64,000 nt of DNA from JAVXAG01 sp040307645 (GTDB lineage: Bacteria; Bacillota; Clostridia; Peptostreptococcales; Anaerovoracaceae). The stretch lies in assembly GCA_040307645.1 (NCBI GenBank), contig JAWRJF010000009.1, positions 1-64,000 on the forward strand. The letters run 5' to 3'. Positions 50,101-58,190 of this stretch are shown here, piece by piece (position 1 is the first letter of the stretch; every line of letters starts with the position of its first letter). The translations under genes and the position numbers were made by a program. A model generated the notes under the pieces. The model did no database searches. It saw nothing but the letters and a program-made list of their open reading frames with translations, and was not told the DNA's origin.

Positions 50101-50606
50101 TTTATTTTTTCTTCATTTCTGTCAGAGCTATACCACCTTAAAAAATCAAAAAATTCTTGTGACCCCTCTTCAAAATACCTTTCCAGTAATAGATCTAACG
50201 CCTCACCTTTTATGATCTGCCTCTGAGCATCATCACATATTTTAAAGTTTGGCTCAATATTTATTATATAGAAAAAATGCCTAATTACATCTAAAGCAAA
50301 GGCATGAAAAGTACTTATATTAGCTCTATACAAAATATTAAGTTGCTGCCTAAGGGTATCTCTCTTTTCTGGGTTTGCATCGATTTCCTTATTAATTGCA
50401 GTTCTTATTTTTTCCTTCATCTCTGCTGCTGCTGCATTGGTAAATGTAACTACAAGCATATTATCTATGGAAACACCATCTTCGATAATTAACTTTTTTA
50501 TTCGTTCTACTAAAACAGCAGTCTTACCGGAACCCGCAGCTGCCGCCACTAAAATATTCTTATTTCTAAGCTCTATCGCTTTTTTCTGTTCTTCTGTCCA
50601 GTTCAT
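47169..50606 (-). CDS. addA: ATP-dependent helicase/nuclease subunit AddA
   Basis: A 1145-residue UvrD-like helicase with C-terminal nuclease domain, half of the AddAB complex that resects double-strand breaks. Seen: Q-motif WTEEQKKAIE, Walker A AAAGSGKTAVLVERI near residue 20, FIDEYQDTN (Walker B), DNLFMVGDIKQSIYKFR, MTIHKSKGLEFPMVILS, RVLYVALTRAKD, and the RecB-type nuclease LLDYKTNTI near 1100. The ATG at 50606 is preferred over one at 50624 because GGGGAAGGAAG lies right before it. addB normally lies directly upstream; here the upstream gene is gpmI in the opposite direction, so addB is elsewhere or absent. Confidence 0.94.
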   Translation of the reverse strand: MNWTEEQKKAIELRNKNILVAAAAGSGKTAVLVERIKKLIIEDGVSIDNMLVVTFTNAAAAEMKEKIRTAINKEIDANPEKRDTLRQQLNILYRANISTFHAFALDVIRHFFYIINIEPNFKICDDAQRQIIKGEALDLLLERYFEEGSQEFFDFLRWYSSDRNEEKIKQMIDSSYNILQSFPEPFNWLDEKVENLRKSPEEFKKSNTMGFIWSFIEKSNDEALKAYLMAEKTLEDLPRLAGKVAVEETQICRQIAEACKDRDLSLVESLILGMKSARLVAKKEEKEVYEEVKEGASALRKKASGLIKELGNILFKIPFDSQIEEINDTYDKGLFFKKILEDFDVLFKEGKKAKNLVDFNDIEHYCIEILKSDEACQFYRDKFQYIFIDEYQDTNLLQEAIVGSIKRDNNLFMVGDIKQSIYKFRLAEPDIFKKKYESYSSEAETLSEKIDLNKNYRSKETVVKQINMTFQAMMEGYDHKARLYQGKPSETDITFKPRLKVIDLSTVNEADEELQNLKNAEFEALEVAKIIDEYLGREYTDSKTGEIKKLVKKDIVILMRSVKNYADIFYNVLQNMGIPAYVDDNDGYFDTMEINVFMNLLSVIDNKRQDIPLISVLRSEIFGFSIEELSVIRSEYQRGTYFDAFSNYSQNGIREELKNKCVEVLENLNKWRTQCSIMSLDKFIWKLLIETDYYIIMGAMPLGNQRQGNLRALVDKALKFQQNGQGSLYSFMKYIDAVKTRKVSMGQVKLVGENDDLVRIMTIHKSKGLEFPMVILSGLGKKLNYSKGGKGIIFHKDIGLGMSIVNPKEHWHKNTILQRVISRQIHLEEVEEEIRVLYVALTRAKDILIMTGTVKDGEKYLQNWNLDIKGDSTYLSMMGNATPVVEMINCDSLSFFINDESKFAEINNSIEVAENIKDEVYRRLNYKYPYSQALSTKSKYSVSEINSLNYQKEKQYKSQLAVPKFCQRETDRKLSPAEIGTVYHGIMERVDFGQIAREGIKYLNEITRDFVNCGIFDEKEVEAVSLDKIIDFFESDLGRRMVTAYEKGCLYREVPFNLAWELNGEDVLVQGIIDCYFEENDRLVLLDYKTNTINKNMPKEDAIQGLKETYSQQLKLYSQALETIKQKKVDEAYLYIFSTGDIIDM

Positions 50607-50688
50607 ATCTTCCTTCCCCTTCATCTATGGTTTGATTATACCAAAAATTTTGATATAATGTAATTGTTAATTGGAGAAGAGGAGAAAT

Positions 50689-52218
50689 ATGATGAATATA
50701 AAAAGTAAACCCACTATGTTGATGATATTAGATGGCTACGGACTAAGCGATAATCGGGAAGGTAATGCTATTGCACAAGCAAAAAAAACTAATCTTGATA
50801 ATATATTCCGTAATTACCCTATGACTAAATTAGAAGCCTCAGGTCTTGCAGTTGGTCTTCCAGAAGGCCAAATGGGTAACTCTGAGGTTGGCCACCTAAA
50901 TATTGGTGCCGGCAGAACCGTGTACCAAGAGCTTACAAAAATAACTAAAGCTATTGACGAAGGTACTTTTAAAAAAAATATAGCCATTAACCATGGGATC
51001 GACCATGTTATAAATAATAATTCTGCACTTCACATTATAGGTCTTTTATCTGATGGTGGAGTTCATAGCCACATCTCCCATCTGTTTGCTATTTTGGACC
51101 TGGCTAAATCTAGAGGTGTAAAAAAAGTTTATGTCCACTGCTTCCTTGACGGTAGAGATGTCCCACCAAGATGTGGATTGACTTACCTAGAAGCCTTAGA
51201 AAACTATATGGCCACAATAGGCCTTGGAGAAATCGTTACAATCTCAGGTAGATTCTATGCCATGGATAGAGATAAACGATTTGATAGAGTAGAAAAAGCC
51301 TACGATGCCATGACTATGAATATAGGCCCTACTGCAGCGAGCCCTTGTGCAGCCTTGGAAATGGCTTATGAAAGAGAAGAAAACGATGAATTCGTTTTAC
51401 CCACTTGTATAGGCAAAACAACTATTTTAGACAATGACGCAGTAATAATGTATAACTTTAGGCCCGATAGAGCAAGAGAAATAACTCGCGCCTTTGTGGA
51501 CCCTGATTTTGATGGCTTCCATAGGAAAAAAACAATAAAAAATCTTTGCTATATTACAATGACGCAATATGATGCAAGTATGCCTAATGTAGAAGTAGCT
51601 TTTCCTCCACAGAGTCTAGTCAATACCTTTGGTGACTATATTTCTTCTTTGGGGCTTAAGCAACTTCGCATTGCAGAAACAGAAAAATATGCCCACGTGA
51701 CCTTCTTTTTTAACGGTGGTGTCGAAGCCCCTTCTGAAGGAGAGGATAGAATTTTAGTTCAATCTCCTAAAGTTCCAACCTATGACCTGCAGCCAGAAAT
51801 GAGTGCCTACCAAGTCACGGATAAAGTTTTAGATCAGATAAAAAATGATAAATATGACATTATTGTACTTAACTTTGCTAACGCAGATATGGTTGGTCAT
51901 ACCGGCAATATGTCAGCAGCCATAAAAGCCATTGAAGCCCTTGACCATTGCGTCCCTAAGATAGTTGATGCAGTGCTATCCAAAGGTGGGCAGATTTTAT
52001 TAACTGCAGACCATGGCAATGCCGATGTAATGACCGATGAAGATGGCAACGTTATAACTGCACACTCTCTAAACAAAGTACCTCTACTGCATATTTCTAA
52101 AAATCCTCACCAGCTAAAAGAAGGTGGTAAGCTTTCAGATATCGCACCTACCCTGCTGGATTTAATGGATATAAATATCCCTAAAGAAATGACAGGTACC
52201 AGTCTCGTTATTAAATAG
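50689..52218 (+). CDS. gpmI: 2,3-bisphosphoglycerate-independent phosphoglycerate mutase
   Basis: A 509-residue manganese enzyme of the alkaline phosphatase superfamily interconverting 3- and 2-phosphoglycerate in glycolysis. Seen: LMILDGYGLSDNREGNA, the catalytic Ser in MGNSEVGHLNIGAGR near residue 64, DGRDVPPRCG, YNFRPDRAREI, and metal ligands in NFANADMVGHTGN and LLTADHGNADVM. The ATG at 50689 is chosen for the GAAGAGGAG site 6 bases upstream; a TTG at 50671 lies before it. A TATAAT at about 50653 supports a nearby promoter. Divergent from addA. Confidence 0.95.
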   Translation: MMNIKSKPTMLMILDGYGLSDNREGNAIAQAKKTNLDNIFRNYPMTKLEASGLAVGLPEGQMGNSEVGHLNIGAGRTVYQELTKITKAIDEGTFKKNIAINHGIDHVINNNSALHIIGLLSDGGVHSHISHLFAILDLAKSRGVKKVYVHCFLDGRDVPPRCGLTYLEALENYMATIGLGEIVTISGRFYAMDRDKRFDRVEKAYDAMTMNIGPTAASPCAALEMAYEREENDEFVLPTCIGKTTILDNDAVIMYNFRPDRAREITRAFVDPDFDGFHRKKTIKNLCYITMTQYDASMPNVEVAFPPQSLVNTFGDYISSLGLKQLRIAETEKYAHVTFFFNGGVEAPSEGEDRILVQSPKVPTYDLQPEMSAYQVTDKVLDQIKNDKYDIIVLNFANADMVGHTGNMSAAIKAIEALDHCVPKIVDAVLSKGGQILLTADHGNADVMTDEDGNVITAHSLNKVPLLHISKNPHQLKEGGKLSDIAPTLLDLMDINIPKEMTGTSLVIK

Positions 52219-52233
52219 GCTCTATAATAAATA

Positions 52234-52268
52234 TTGGGGTTGATGAAATAAATTTTCACCAACCCCAA
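52234..52268. terminator. hairpin between gpmI and cobO, probable bidirectional terminator
   Basis: TTGGGGTTG (52234-52242) pairs with CAACCCCAA (52260-52268), with further weak pairing inside. The T-runs on both sides are short, so strength is uncertain. It lies 16 bases after the gpmI stop and 33 bases after the cobO stop. Confidence 0.55.
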
Positions 52269-52300
52269 AACTAGAGTTTATAGTTGCTTCTTTGCGAGAA

Positions 52301-52819
52301 TTAGTTTTCAATTCCAACTCTTGAATCAACTCCCGCATTATAATAATGCTTAATTTCTCTCATTTCAGTAACAAGATCTGCCTTCTCGATGATTTCATCC
52401 GGCGCATAACGTCCTGTCAAAATAACCTCGGTCTTTTCTGGCTTAAGGGCAAGTACTTCTAATACCTCTTCCACATCAAGCAGTTTAAAGTAAAGGCTTG
52501 TATTAATTTCATCAAATACCACCATGTCATACTCACCTGAAGAAAGAACTTCCTTCATTTTTTCTAAACCCTTATGGGCATTGTCAATATCAGACTGGGA
52601 TGGTTTACCGTTTATAAAGAATAAATCACCAAACTGTTCAATCTTAAGGCCTGGTAAATAATCCGGCGCCTTTAATTCACTATAGTTTTGGCCCTTCATA
52701 AATTGTCCGATAAAAGCCTTGTTACCTGCGCAAATAGTTCTAAGAACTATGCCTAAAGCTGCAGTAGTCTTACCTTTTCCATTTCCTGTGTAAACTTGAA
52801 TATAACCTTTTTCTAACAT
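52301..52819 (-). CDS. cobO: cob(I)alamin adenosyltransferase (CobO/BtuR family)
   Basis: A 172-residue P-loop enzyme adding adenosyl from ATP to reduced corrinoids. Seen: VYTGNGKGKTTAALGIVLR near residue 9, IGQFMKGQNYSE, and VVFDEINTSLYF, VILTGRYAPDEIIEKADLVTEM near the end. It makes adenosylcobalamin from salvaged or new corrinoid. No other cobamide genes are in the window. It overlaps the upstream FAD-protein gene by 7 bp, so it is probably co-transcribed with two flavoproteins. Confidence 0.93.
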   Translation of the reverse strand: MLEKGYIQVYTGNGKGKTTAALGIVLRTICAGNKAFIGQFMKGQNYSELKAPDYLPGLKIEQFGDLFFINGKPSQSDIDNAHKGLEKMKEVLSSGEYDMVVFDEINTSLYFKLLDVEEVLEVLALKPEKTEVILTGRYAPDEIIEKADLVTEMREIKHYYNAGVDSRVGIEN

Positions 52820-54396
52820 TTTTCATTCCTCCCTATCGGTTGATATTTTTCTATAATTTTCTCAGCTGCTTTTATTCCGTCACATGCCGCTGACATTATT
52901 CCACCTGCATAACCGGCACCCTCGCCAGCAGGATAAAATCCAGAAAAGCTACCTTGATAGTTTTCATCTCGTTGAAACCTAACCGGTGATGAGCTTCTAG
53001 TTTCAACACCCTTCATTATTGCATTTTTATGGTCAAAGCCTTTTAACTTTTTCCCTAAAAAAGGCATTGCTTCAATTATCGACTCTGTTACAAAATTTGG
53101 CAATGAATCTATCACCGCCTTTGCATGTCCATCTTGCACCATAAAATGTTCCCATGTAGTAACCGGTGCCTTATATGTTCTTCCACTGTTTACAAATGCT
53201 AATCTTTCGTATTTTTGCTGAAAATATACTCCTGCCAAAGGATGATCACTTCCAAAGTCTTCTGTTCTTACATCGCACAAAAGAGCACTATTAGCTGTAC
53301 CACTATTTCTTGCTCTATTGCTCATACCATTGACAACTACAGAATCCTTCTCTGAAGATGCCAAAACAACTTCTCCTCCCGGGCACATACAAAATGTATA
53401 GACACCTCTGCCGTTCTCACAATGATGAGACAATTTATAATCCGCAGGAGGCAATCCCTTTATGTTACCAAATTGTGCCTGGTCAATTATATCTTGTGGA
53501 TGTTCAATTCTTACTCCCATAGAAAATGGCTTCTGCTTCATAACAACGCCCTTTTCATAGAGCATATGAAATGTATCTCTTGAACTATGACCTATTGCAA
53601 CAATAAGATTCTCTGTCTTTATTTTTTGTTTTTCTTTTGAATTTTTAATTACTTCTATTCCACAAATACTCCCGTTATGGATGTCAACATCTATAAGCTT
53701 TGTATTGAAATATATTTCTCCCCCTAAAGAGATTATCTTATTTCTAATATTCTTAACCACTGTCCTCAAAACATCTGTACCAATGTGAGGTTTTTGCTTA
53801 TATAGTATATCTTCATCAGCCCCGGCTAAGACTAATTCTTCCAAAACCTTTCTAATTCTGTAATCTTTTATTCCCGTCGTAAGCTTTCCATCAGAAAAAG
53901 TACCTGCGCCTCCTTCTCCAAATTGAACATTAGATTCAGTATCTAAAACGCCTTCATTCCAAAATCTCTCAACTTGTTCAACTCTGTCTTCTACGCAGCT
54001 TCCTCTTTCGATTATAATAGGTTTATACCCACAAGACGCAAGAATTAACCCCGCAAATATACCACATGGCCCAAATCCTACTATAACCGGCGAATTCAAA
54101 AGCACCTTTTCTCCTGGAGTTACCTCCTTGTATGTCAAATCAGGTGCAATTTCTAAACGCAGTTTTCCATTAGAAACCAATGAAACATTTTTCTTTGGTT
54201 TTTGTTTTGTAGCCACTTTAAAGTCTACAGTATAAACCTTCTTTATATTGCTTTTATCTCTTGCATCGATGGATTCCTTAACCACCTGATACTCCTTCAT
54301 AATTAAATTTTTGTTTCCAATTTTTTTTAAAATTTTTTCTGGAATCAGATCCATCGACTCATTTATATCTAATTTTATTTGATTTATTCTATACAT
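52813..54396 (-). CDS. FAD-dependent dehydrogenase, uncharacterised (COG2509)
   Basis: A 527-residue flavoprotein. After an N-terminal domain of about 85 residues (VDFKVATKQKPKKNVSL), the FAD-binding motif VIVGFGPCGIFAGLILASCG appears near residue 105, then GGAGTFSDGKLTTGIKD, LIVAIGHSSRDTF and the C-terminal GEGAGYAGGIMSAACDG. This family occurs in nearly all clostridia; a NAD(FAD)-utilising dehydrogenase role is assumed, with no known substrate. It overlaps the next upstream flavoprotein by 8 bp and cobO by 7 bp. Confidence 0.88.
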   Translation of the reverse strand: MYRINQIKLDINESMDLIPEKILKKIGNKNLIMKEYQVVKESIDARDKSNIKKVYTVDFKVATKQKPKKNVSLVSNGKLRLEIAPDLTYKEVTPGEKVLLNSPVIVGFGPCGIFAGLILASCGYKPIIIERGSCVEDRVEQVERFWNEGVLDTESNVQFGEGGAGTFSDGKLTTGIKDYRIRKVLEELVLAGADEDILYKQKPHIGTDVLRTVVKNIRNKIISLGGEIYFNTKLIDVDIHNGSICGIEVIKNSKEKQKIKTENLIVAIGHSSRDTFHMLYEKGVVMKQKPFSMGVRIEHPQDIIDQAQFGNIKGLPPADYKLSHHCENGRGVYTFCMCPGGEVVLASSEKDSVVVNGMSNRARNSGTANSALLCDVRTEDFGSDHPLAGVYFQQKYERLAFVNSGRTYKAPVTTWEHFMVQDGHAKAVIDSLPNFVTESIIEAMPFLGKKLKGFDHKNAIMKGVETRSSSPVRFQRDENYQGSFSGFYPAGEGAGYAGGIMSAACDGIKAAEKIIEKYQPIGRNEKC

Positions 54397-55558
54397 CGGC
54401 CATTGCCCTTCCTGCTTTTATCCCTGTTTCCCACGCATTTTCTAAATTATATCCACCACAAGGTCCATCAAAATCAATTATCTCACCGGCAAAATACAAA
54501 CCCCTGCAAAGCCTTGATTCCATAGTATCCGTATTTATCTCTGATAATTCAATGCCCCCTTTAGTAGCTTGTGCAAATTTCCAGCCTTTAACTCTCTTTA
54601 CGCCAACTGTCCAATTCTTTACTAGGGTTGCTATTCTTGGTATATCTTGTTCTTTAGCTTTATTATCTTTTATTTCTGCTCTATGCAAAATATCTTCTGC
54701 AAAAGGTTTTCTCACTATACAGCATAAAATATCTTCTCGTCCGAGGTTATCATTGGTAACCCTTTTTCTTAGGAGTTCAACCAGTTCATCATATTCTCCT
54801 GTGTAAAAATCTATTGAAATCCGGTAATCATCAAAGCCGTCTTCAAAACTTTTTCCATCAGGAATAACAAGGAATCTAGATAAATTAAAAATACATATTC
54901 CTGAAAGTCCCTCTTTAGTAAACTGTATTTCACCAGCTTCTTGGAATATAATCTCCCCTTTATAATAAAGACTAACTAGACCCTTAATTCTGTTTCCTGC
55001 AAACTTTTCAAAATTTTCTTCTGTTTCAACACCTGTCAATATTGGCATCAACTTTGTTATATTATGGCCAAAGGCCCTTGCCCATTTATAGCCATCTCCG
55101 CTTGTTCCAAACTCCGGTGCAGCCTTTCCACCAGTAGCTATTAATACTTTTTTTGCCTCTAACTGAAATTTTTCCATTTTTACAACAAAATTGTTGTTCT
55201 CTGTTTTTTCAATCTCAGTCACTACTTTATTATCTATTACTTCAACTCCATATTTTTTTAAACTATTAACTAATGAGTCTACGACTACCCTAGCTTCTTC
55301 AGTGTATGGATATATTCTTCCTTCGCTATCTGTTCTTGTCTCTATACCTATATTGCTAAAGAAATCCAATACCTGTCCATGTCCAATGCAATTTATATTA
55401 GAAATATTGCATTTTCCATTACCTGTAGCAAGGAGCTTTTTTCCTAAAGATGATTTTTTCTCAATTATTGCAACCTTAACCGAAGGATTACTTTCTTTTG
55501 CAGCAACTGCGGCAATCATTCCTGCTGCCCCTCCACCAATTATACAAATATCAACCAT
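54389..55558 (-). CDS. HI0933-family NAD(P)/FAD-dependent oxidoreductase
   Basis: A 389-residue flavoprotein with N-terminal ICIIGGGAAGMIAAVAA, the family signature KKLLATGNGKCNISN near residue 46, ATGGKAAPEFGTSGDG, and a C-terminal LCRGLYFAGEIIDFDGPCGGYNLENAW (in part) closing the FAD site. The family includes aminoacetone oxidase-like proteins; physiological function is not known. The ATG at 55558 is preferred because AGGAGG lies 6 bases before it. It is first in a run with COG2509 and cobO. Confidence 0.9.
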   Translation of the reverse strand: MVDICIIGGGAAGMIAAVAAKESNPSVKVAIIEKKSSLGKKLLATGNGKCNISNINCIGHGQVLDFFSNIGIETRTDSEGRIYPYTEEARVVVDSLVNSLKKYGVEVIDNKVVTEIEKTENNNFVVKMEKFQLEAKKVLIATGGKAAPEFGTSGDGYKWARAFGHNITKLMPILTGVETEENFEKFAGNRIKGLVSLYYKGEIIFQEAGEIQFTKEGLSGICIFNLSRFLVIPDGKSFEDGFDDYRISIDFYTGEYDELVELLRKRVTNDNLGREDILCCIVRKPFAEDILHRAEIKDNKAKEQDIPRIATLVKNWTVGVKRVKGWKFAQATKGGIELSEINTDTMESRLCRGLYFAGEIIDFDGPCGGYNLENAWETGIKAGRAMADV

Positions 55559-55631
55559 TCTCAACCTCCTGATTTCTTCTTTCTAAGTATATCATAGCCA
55601 GTCACAGTTGAATAGATAAGATTAAAATATG

Positions 55632-55666
55632 TAAAAATACAAAACTGGACGCATTTTAGCGTCCAG
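55632..55666 (-). terminator. intrinsic terminator of the DUF308 gene
   Basis: Minus-strand CTGGACGC/GCGTCCAG hairpin (55666-55645), loop of six, then TTTTGTATTTTT. It lies about 32 bases after the DUF308 stop codon. Confidence 0.85.
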
Positions 55667-55697
55667 AAATTCAATTTTCTATTTAATTACAAACTGC

Positions 55698-56396
55698 TTA
55701 TTCTTCGTGAATAGGCTCCTCTATTATTTCTTCAAATTCTTTAGATTCTTCAACTTCCTTTACAGCGGCTTTTGCTTTTTTCGCTGCCCTTATAGCCTCT
55801 CTAGCAGCAACATGGGCAATAGCAGCATTAACAGTAGCTTCTTCTAATTTTTCACTCTTTGTCTTGATTAAATCTGGTTTAGTATATGACATGCTCATAC
55901 CAATCTTTACCATATTTACACCTTGAAGTATCAAACATACTCCAAGCATTAAAAGTACAGAAAAATTAACTAAAACAGAATTAAAGAAAATATAAATACC
56001 TGCCACAAAATTTAGAACTCCAACAGCTAGATTCCAATAAAAATCAAAGCCTTTATCTTCTCCTGTAAAAGACTTAGCAACATGGACTAAAGCCCTTATC
56101 CCTGAAATCATAACCCACATTCCAAATACTACAGGTACTGCAATATCTGCTGCAAGTTGACCTGTCACAACAACAATTCCCAATATAAAGGTGGTTAAAC
56201 CTTCAATTATAAGCCAATGTTGTGATTCCTCATCAGCCTTAGATCTTTTATATGAAAAACATTGCACAATACCTACAAACATCAATACAATTCCGATTGG
56301 AAATGCCAAGGAAATAAAAGACATCCCTGAATTGGCAATGCATAAAACACCTGAAGATGCTAGCAACGCTCCTGTGATTATAGTTAATATCCTCAC
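55698..56396 (-). CDS. DUF308/HdeD-like membrane protein
   Basis: A 232-residue protein with about six hydrophobic helices in pairs (ILTIITGALLASSGVLCI, LAFPIGIVLMFVGIVQC, GLTTFILGIVVVTGQ, VVFGMWVMISGIRAL, NLAVGVLNFVAGIYIFF, LLMLGVCLILQGVNMV), matching the HdeD/DUF308 repeat. HdeD is linked to acid resistance in E. coli but the wider family has no set role. A charged C-terminal tail of about 60 residues, rich in Ala/Lys then Glu, is cytoplasmic. Monocistronic, with its own terminator. Confidence 0.8.
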   Translation of the reverse strand: MRILTIITGALLASSGVLCIANSGMSFISLAFPIGIVLMFVGIVQCFSYKRSKADEESQHWLIIEGLTTFILGIVVVTGQLAADIAVPVVFGMWVMISGIRALVHVAKSFTGEDKGFDFYWNLAVGVLNFVAGIYIFFNSVLVNFSVLLMLGVCLILQGVNMVKIGMSMSYTKPDLIKTKSEKLEEATVNAAIAHVAAREAIRAAKKAKAAVKEVEESKEFEEIIEEPIHEE

Positions 56397-56508
56397 GTAA
56401 CGACCTCCTTTTTAATTATGTACACAATGCATTATACCAAATAAAAAAGTCTTAAGTCAAGAAGTCGCTATGCCTTTCACATAAAACACACATATGAAAA
56501 ACCTTTTT

Positions 56509-56886
56509 CTAGGCTGGTACTTCAATTAACTCAACAATCCCATCGGTCCTTTTTCTTAATTTTGTAAGAAAGTTTACAGGACCTTGAATTTCCCCCGACT
56601 GTCCAACAACTACCTTGTCTATTTTATTTTCTTTTATTAATTGTACCAAAGTTTCAAGGACGTTATCTGATTTTTCAACGGTAAGACTTGCCCCCGCTTC
56701 CATAGCTTTATTATAAAGAAATTCTAAAGCTTCATTTTCTTTGGTATTACCTAGAAAATTAAAATCCGTGTGAGCTACATGAATAATAAAAAGTTCATCA
56801 TCATCACTACTCTTTAGACTTTTGCCAAAATCAATTAAACGCTGGCAGTTTTTTTGCTTAGTAACACAAACCATAATGTTTTCCAT
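56509..56886 (-). CDS. universal stress protein-like (Usp) small protein
   Basis: A 125-residue single Usp-fold protein: IMVCVTKQKNCQRLIDFG at the N-terminus, DDELFIIHVAHTDF strand, and KIDKVVVGQSGEIQGPVNFLTKL, which is a degenerate form of the ATP-binding Gx2Gx9G(S/T) motif. The pattern CVTKQKNCQRLI recalls the Usp domain of KdpD. A role in stress response is assumed by family. GGGGGAT upstream serves as ribosome site. It is a single gene divergent from dinB. Confidence 0.75.
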   Translation of the reverse strand: MENIMVCVTKQKNCQRLIDFGKSLKSSDDDELFIIHVAHTDFNFLGNTKENEALEFLYNKAMEAGASLTVEKSDNVLETLVQLIKENKIDKVVVGQSGEIQGPVNFLTKLRKRTDGIVELIEVPA

Positions 56887-56952
56887 TCTGTATCCCCCCT
56901 TACTTAGCTTTTTAAATTATATCACAAAAACTAAAATAAATGTGATTGTTAT

Positions 56953-56981
56953 TTGATATATTCTATCTCATATTTTATAAT
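56953..56981 (+). promoter_or_regulatory. dinB promoter predicted to give a leaderless mRNA
   Basis: TTGATA (56953-56958) and TATAAT (56976-56981) have a 17-base spacer. Only six bases (ATAAAT) separate the -10 from the ATG at 56988, so the expected start point (seventh base after the -10) is the A of that ATG. No ribosome site is visible. Confidence 0.75.
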
Positions 56982-56987
56982 ATAAAT

Positions 56988-58190
56988 ATGGATAGAGTAA
57001 TTTTACATTGTGATATGAACGGATTTTATGCTTCCGTCGAACTTTTAGAACTTCCACATCTAAAAAATATGCCAATGGCAGTCTGCGGGGACCCAGAAAG
57101 CAGGCATGGTATTATTTTGGCAAAAAACGAAATCGCCAAATCATATGGTATAAATACTGCAGAAACAATATGGCAAGCAAAGAAAAAATGCCCTTCCCTC
57201 CAGCTAGTTAAACCCCACCACAAAAAGTATAAGGAGTATAGCAATATGATTAACAAAATTTATCTCCAATATACAGACTTGGTGGAACCATACAGTATTG
57301 ACGAATCATGGTTAGATGTTACTGCAAGCCAAAAGTTATTCGGAAGTGGTAAAGAAATAGCTGATAATATACGAAGAAGGGTAAAAAAAGAGTTGGGCCT
57401 TACATTGTCTGCAGGGGTTTCATATAATAAAGTTTTTGCCAAAATGGGTAGCGAATACAAAAAACCAGATGCAACTACTGTAATTACAAGAGATAATTAC
57501 AAAAAAATGCTTTGGCACAAACCTGTAAACCAATTGTTTTTCGTTGGTTATACCACTAGTCAGAAGCTTTTGGACGCCGGTATAAAAACTATTGGAGACC
57601 TAGCAAACTCAAACCCTATAACCATAGAAAAATTATTGGGTAAGCAAGGATCTCTCATTTATAATTATGCTAATGGACTGGACTATAGCCCAGTTTGCCT
57701 CTTTAGCCAAAGAGAGAAAATTAAATCCGTAGGAAATGGTATTACCTTTAAAAGAAACCTAACATCAAGAAATGACATTCTCACTGCAGTCACCAGTCTA
57801 TCAGATACTGTAGCCTCTAGATTGCGAAAGTACGAAATGAAAGCCTATGGTGTTAAAGTTGATATTAAAGACCCTAGCTTTAAAACCATCTCCAGACAAA
57901 AACAGCTAGATGCTCCTACAAACCTTGCAGAAGAAATAATCAAAGAGTCTATGAATTTAATAACCAGTTCATGGATCATAGGTAACCCAATAAGACTTAT
58001 TACAATTACTGCAATAAACCTTACTGATGAAACTGTAGACGAGCAACTTAGTATTTTTTCAAGCCTTTCAAAGAACCGTGATAAAGGCGAAAAAATAGAG
58101 CGAACTATGGACGACATTAGAAAAAAATTCGGTAGTGACTCCATTTCATTCGCTCAAACTATAAATAACGATTTAGGTATAGATCTATAA
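56988..58190 (+). CDS. dinB: DNA polymerase IV (DinB, Y family)
   Basis: A 400-residue error-prone translesion polymerase. Seen: ILHCDMNGFYASVELLE with the first catalytic Asp, YSIDESWLDVT with the Asp-Glu pair, SAGVSYNKVFAKMGS, helix-hairpin-helix region IGDLANSNPITIEKLLG, and the C-terminal clamp-binding QLSIFSSL. The ATG at 56988 is chosen because the family start (MDRVILHCDMN) begins there; a TTG at 56946 would lie upstream of the promoter. It lacks a ribosome site. No LexA box was recognised. Its tail overlaps the convergent flavodoxin gene by 6 bp. Confidence 0.93.
   Translation: MDRVILHCDMNGFYASVELLELPHLKNMPMAVCGDPESRHGIILAKNEIAKSYGINTAETIWQAKKKCPSLQLVKPHHKKYKEYSNMINKIYLQYTDLVEPYSIDESWLDVTASQKLFGSGKEIADNIRRRVKKELGLTLSAGVSYNKVFAKMGSEYKKPDATTVITRDNYKKMLWHKPVNQLFFVGYTTSQKLLDAGIKTIGDLANSNPITIEKLLGKQGSLIYNYANGLDYSPVCLFSQREKIKSVGNGITFKRNLTSRNDILTAVTSLSDTVASRLRKYEMKAYGVKVDIKDPSFKTISRQKQLDAPTNLAEEIIKESMNLITSSWIIGNPIRLITITAINLTDETVDEQLSIFSSLSKNRDKGEKIERTMDDIRKKFGSDSISFAQTINNDLGIDL

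Noticed and set aside
52234..52268. Cobalamin riboswitch near cobO
   Set aside because: The hairpin lies after, not before, cobO and no B12-box sequence is visible; cobO is translated as part of an upstream run.
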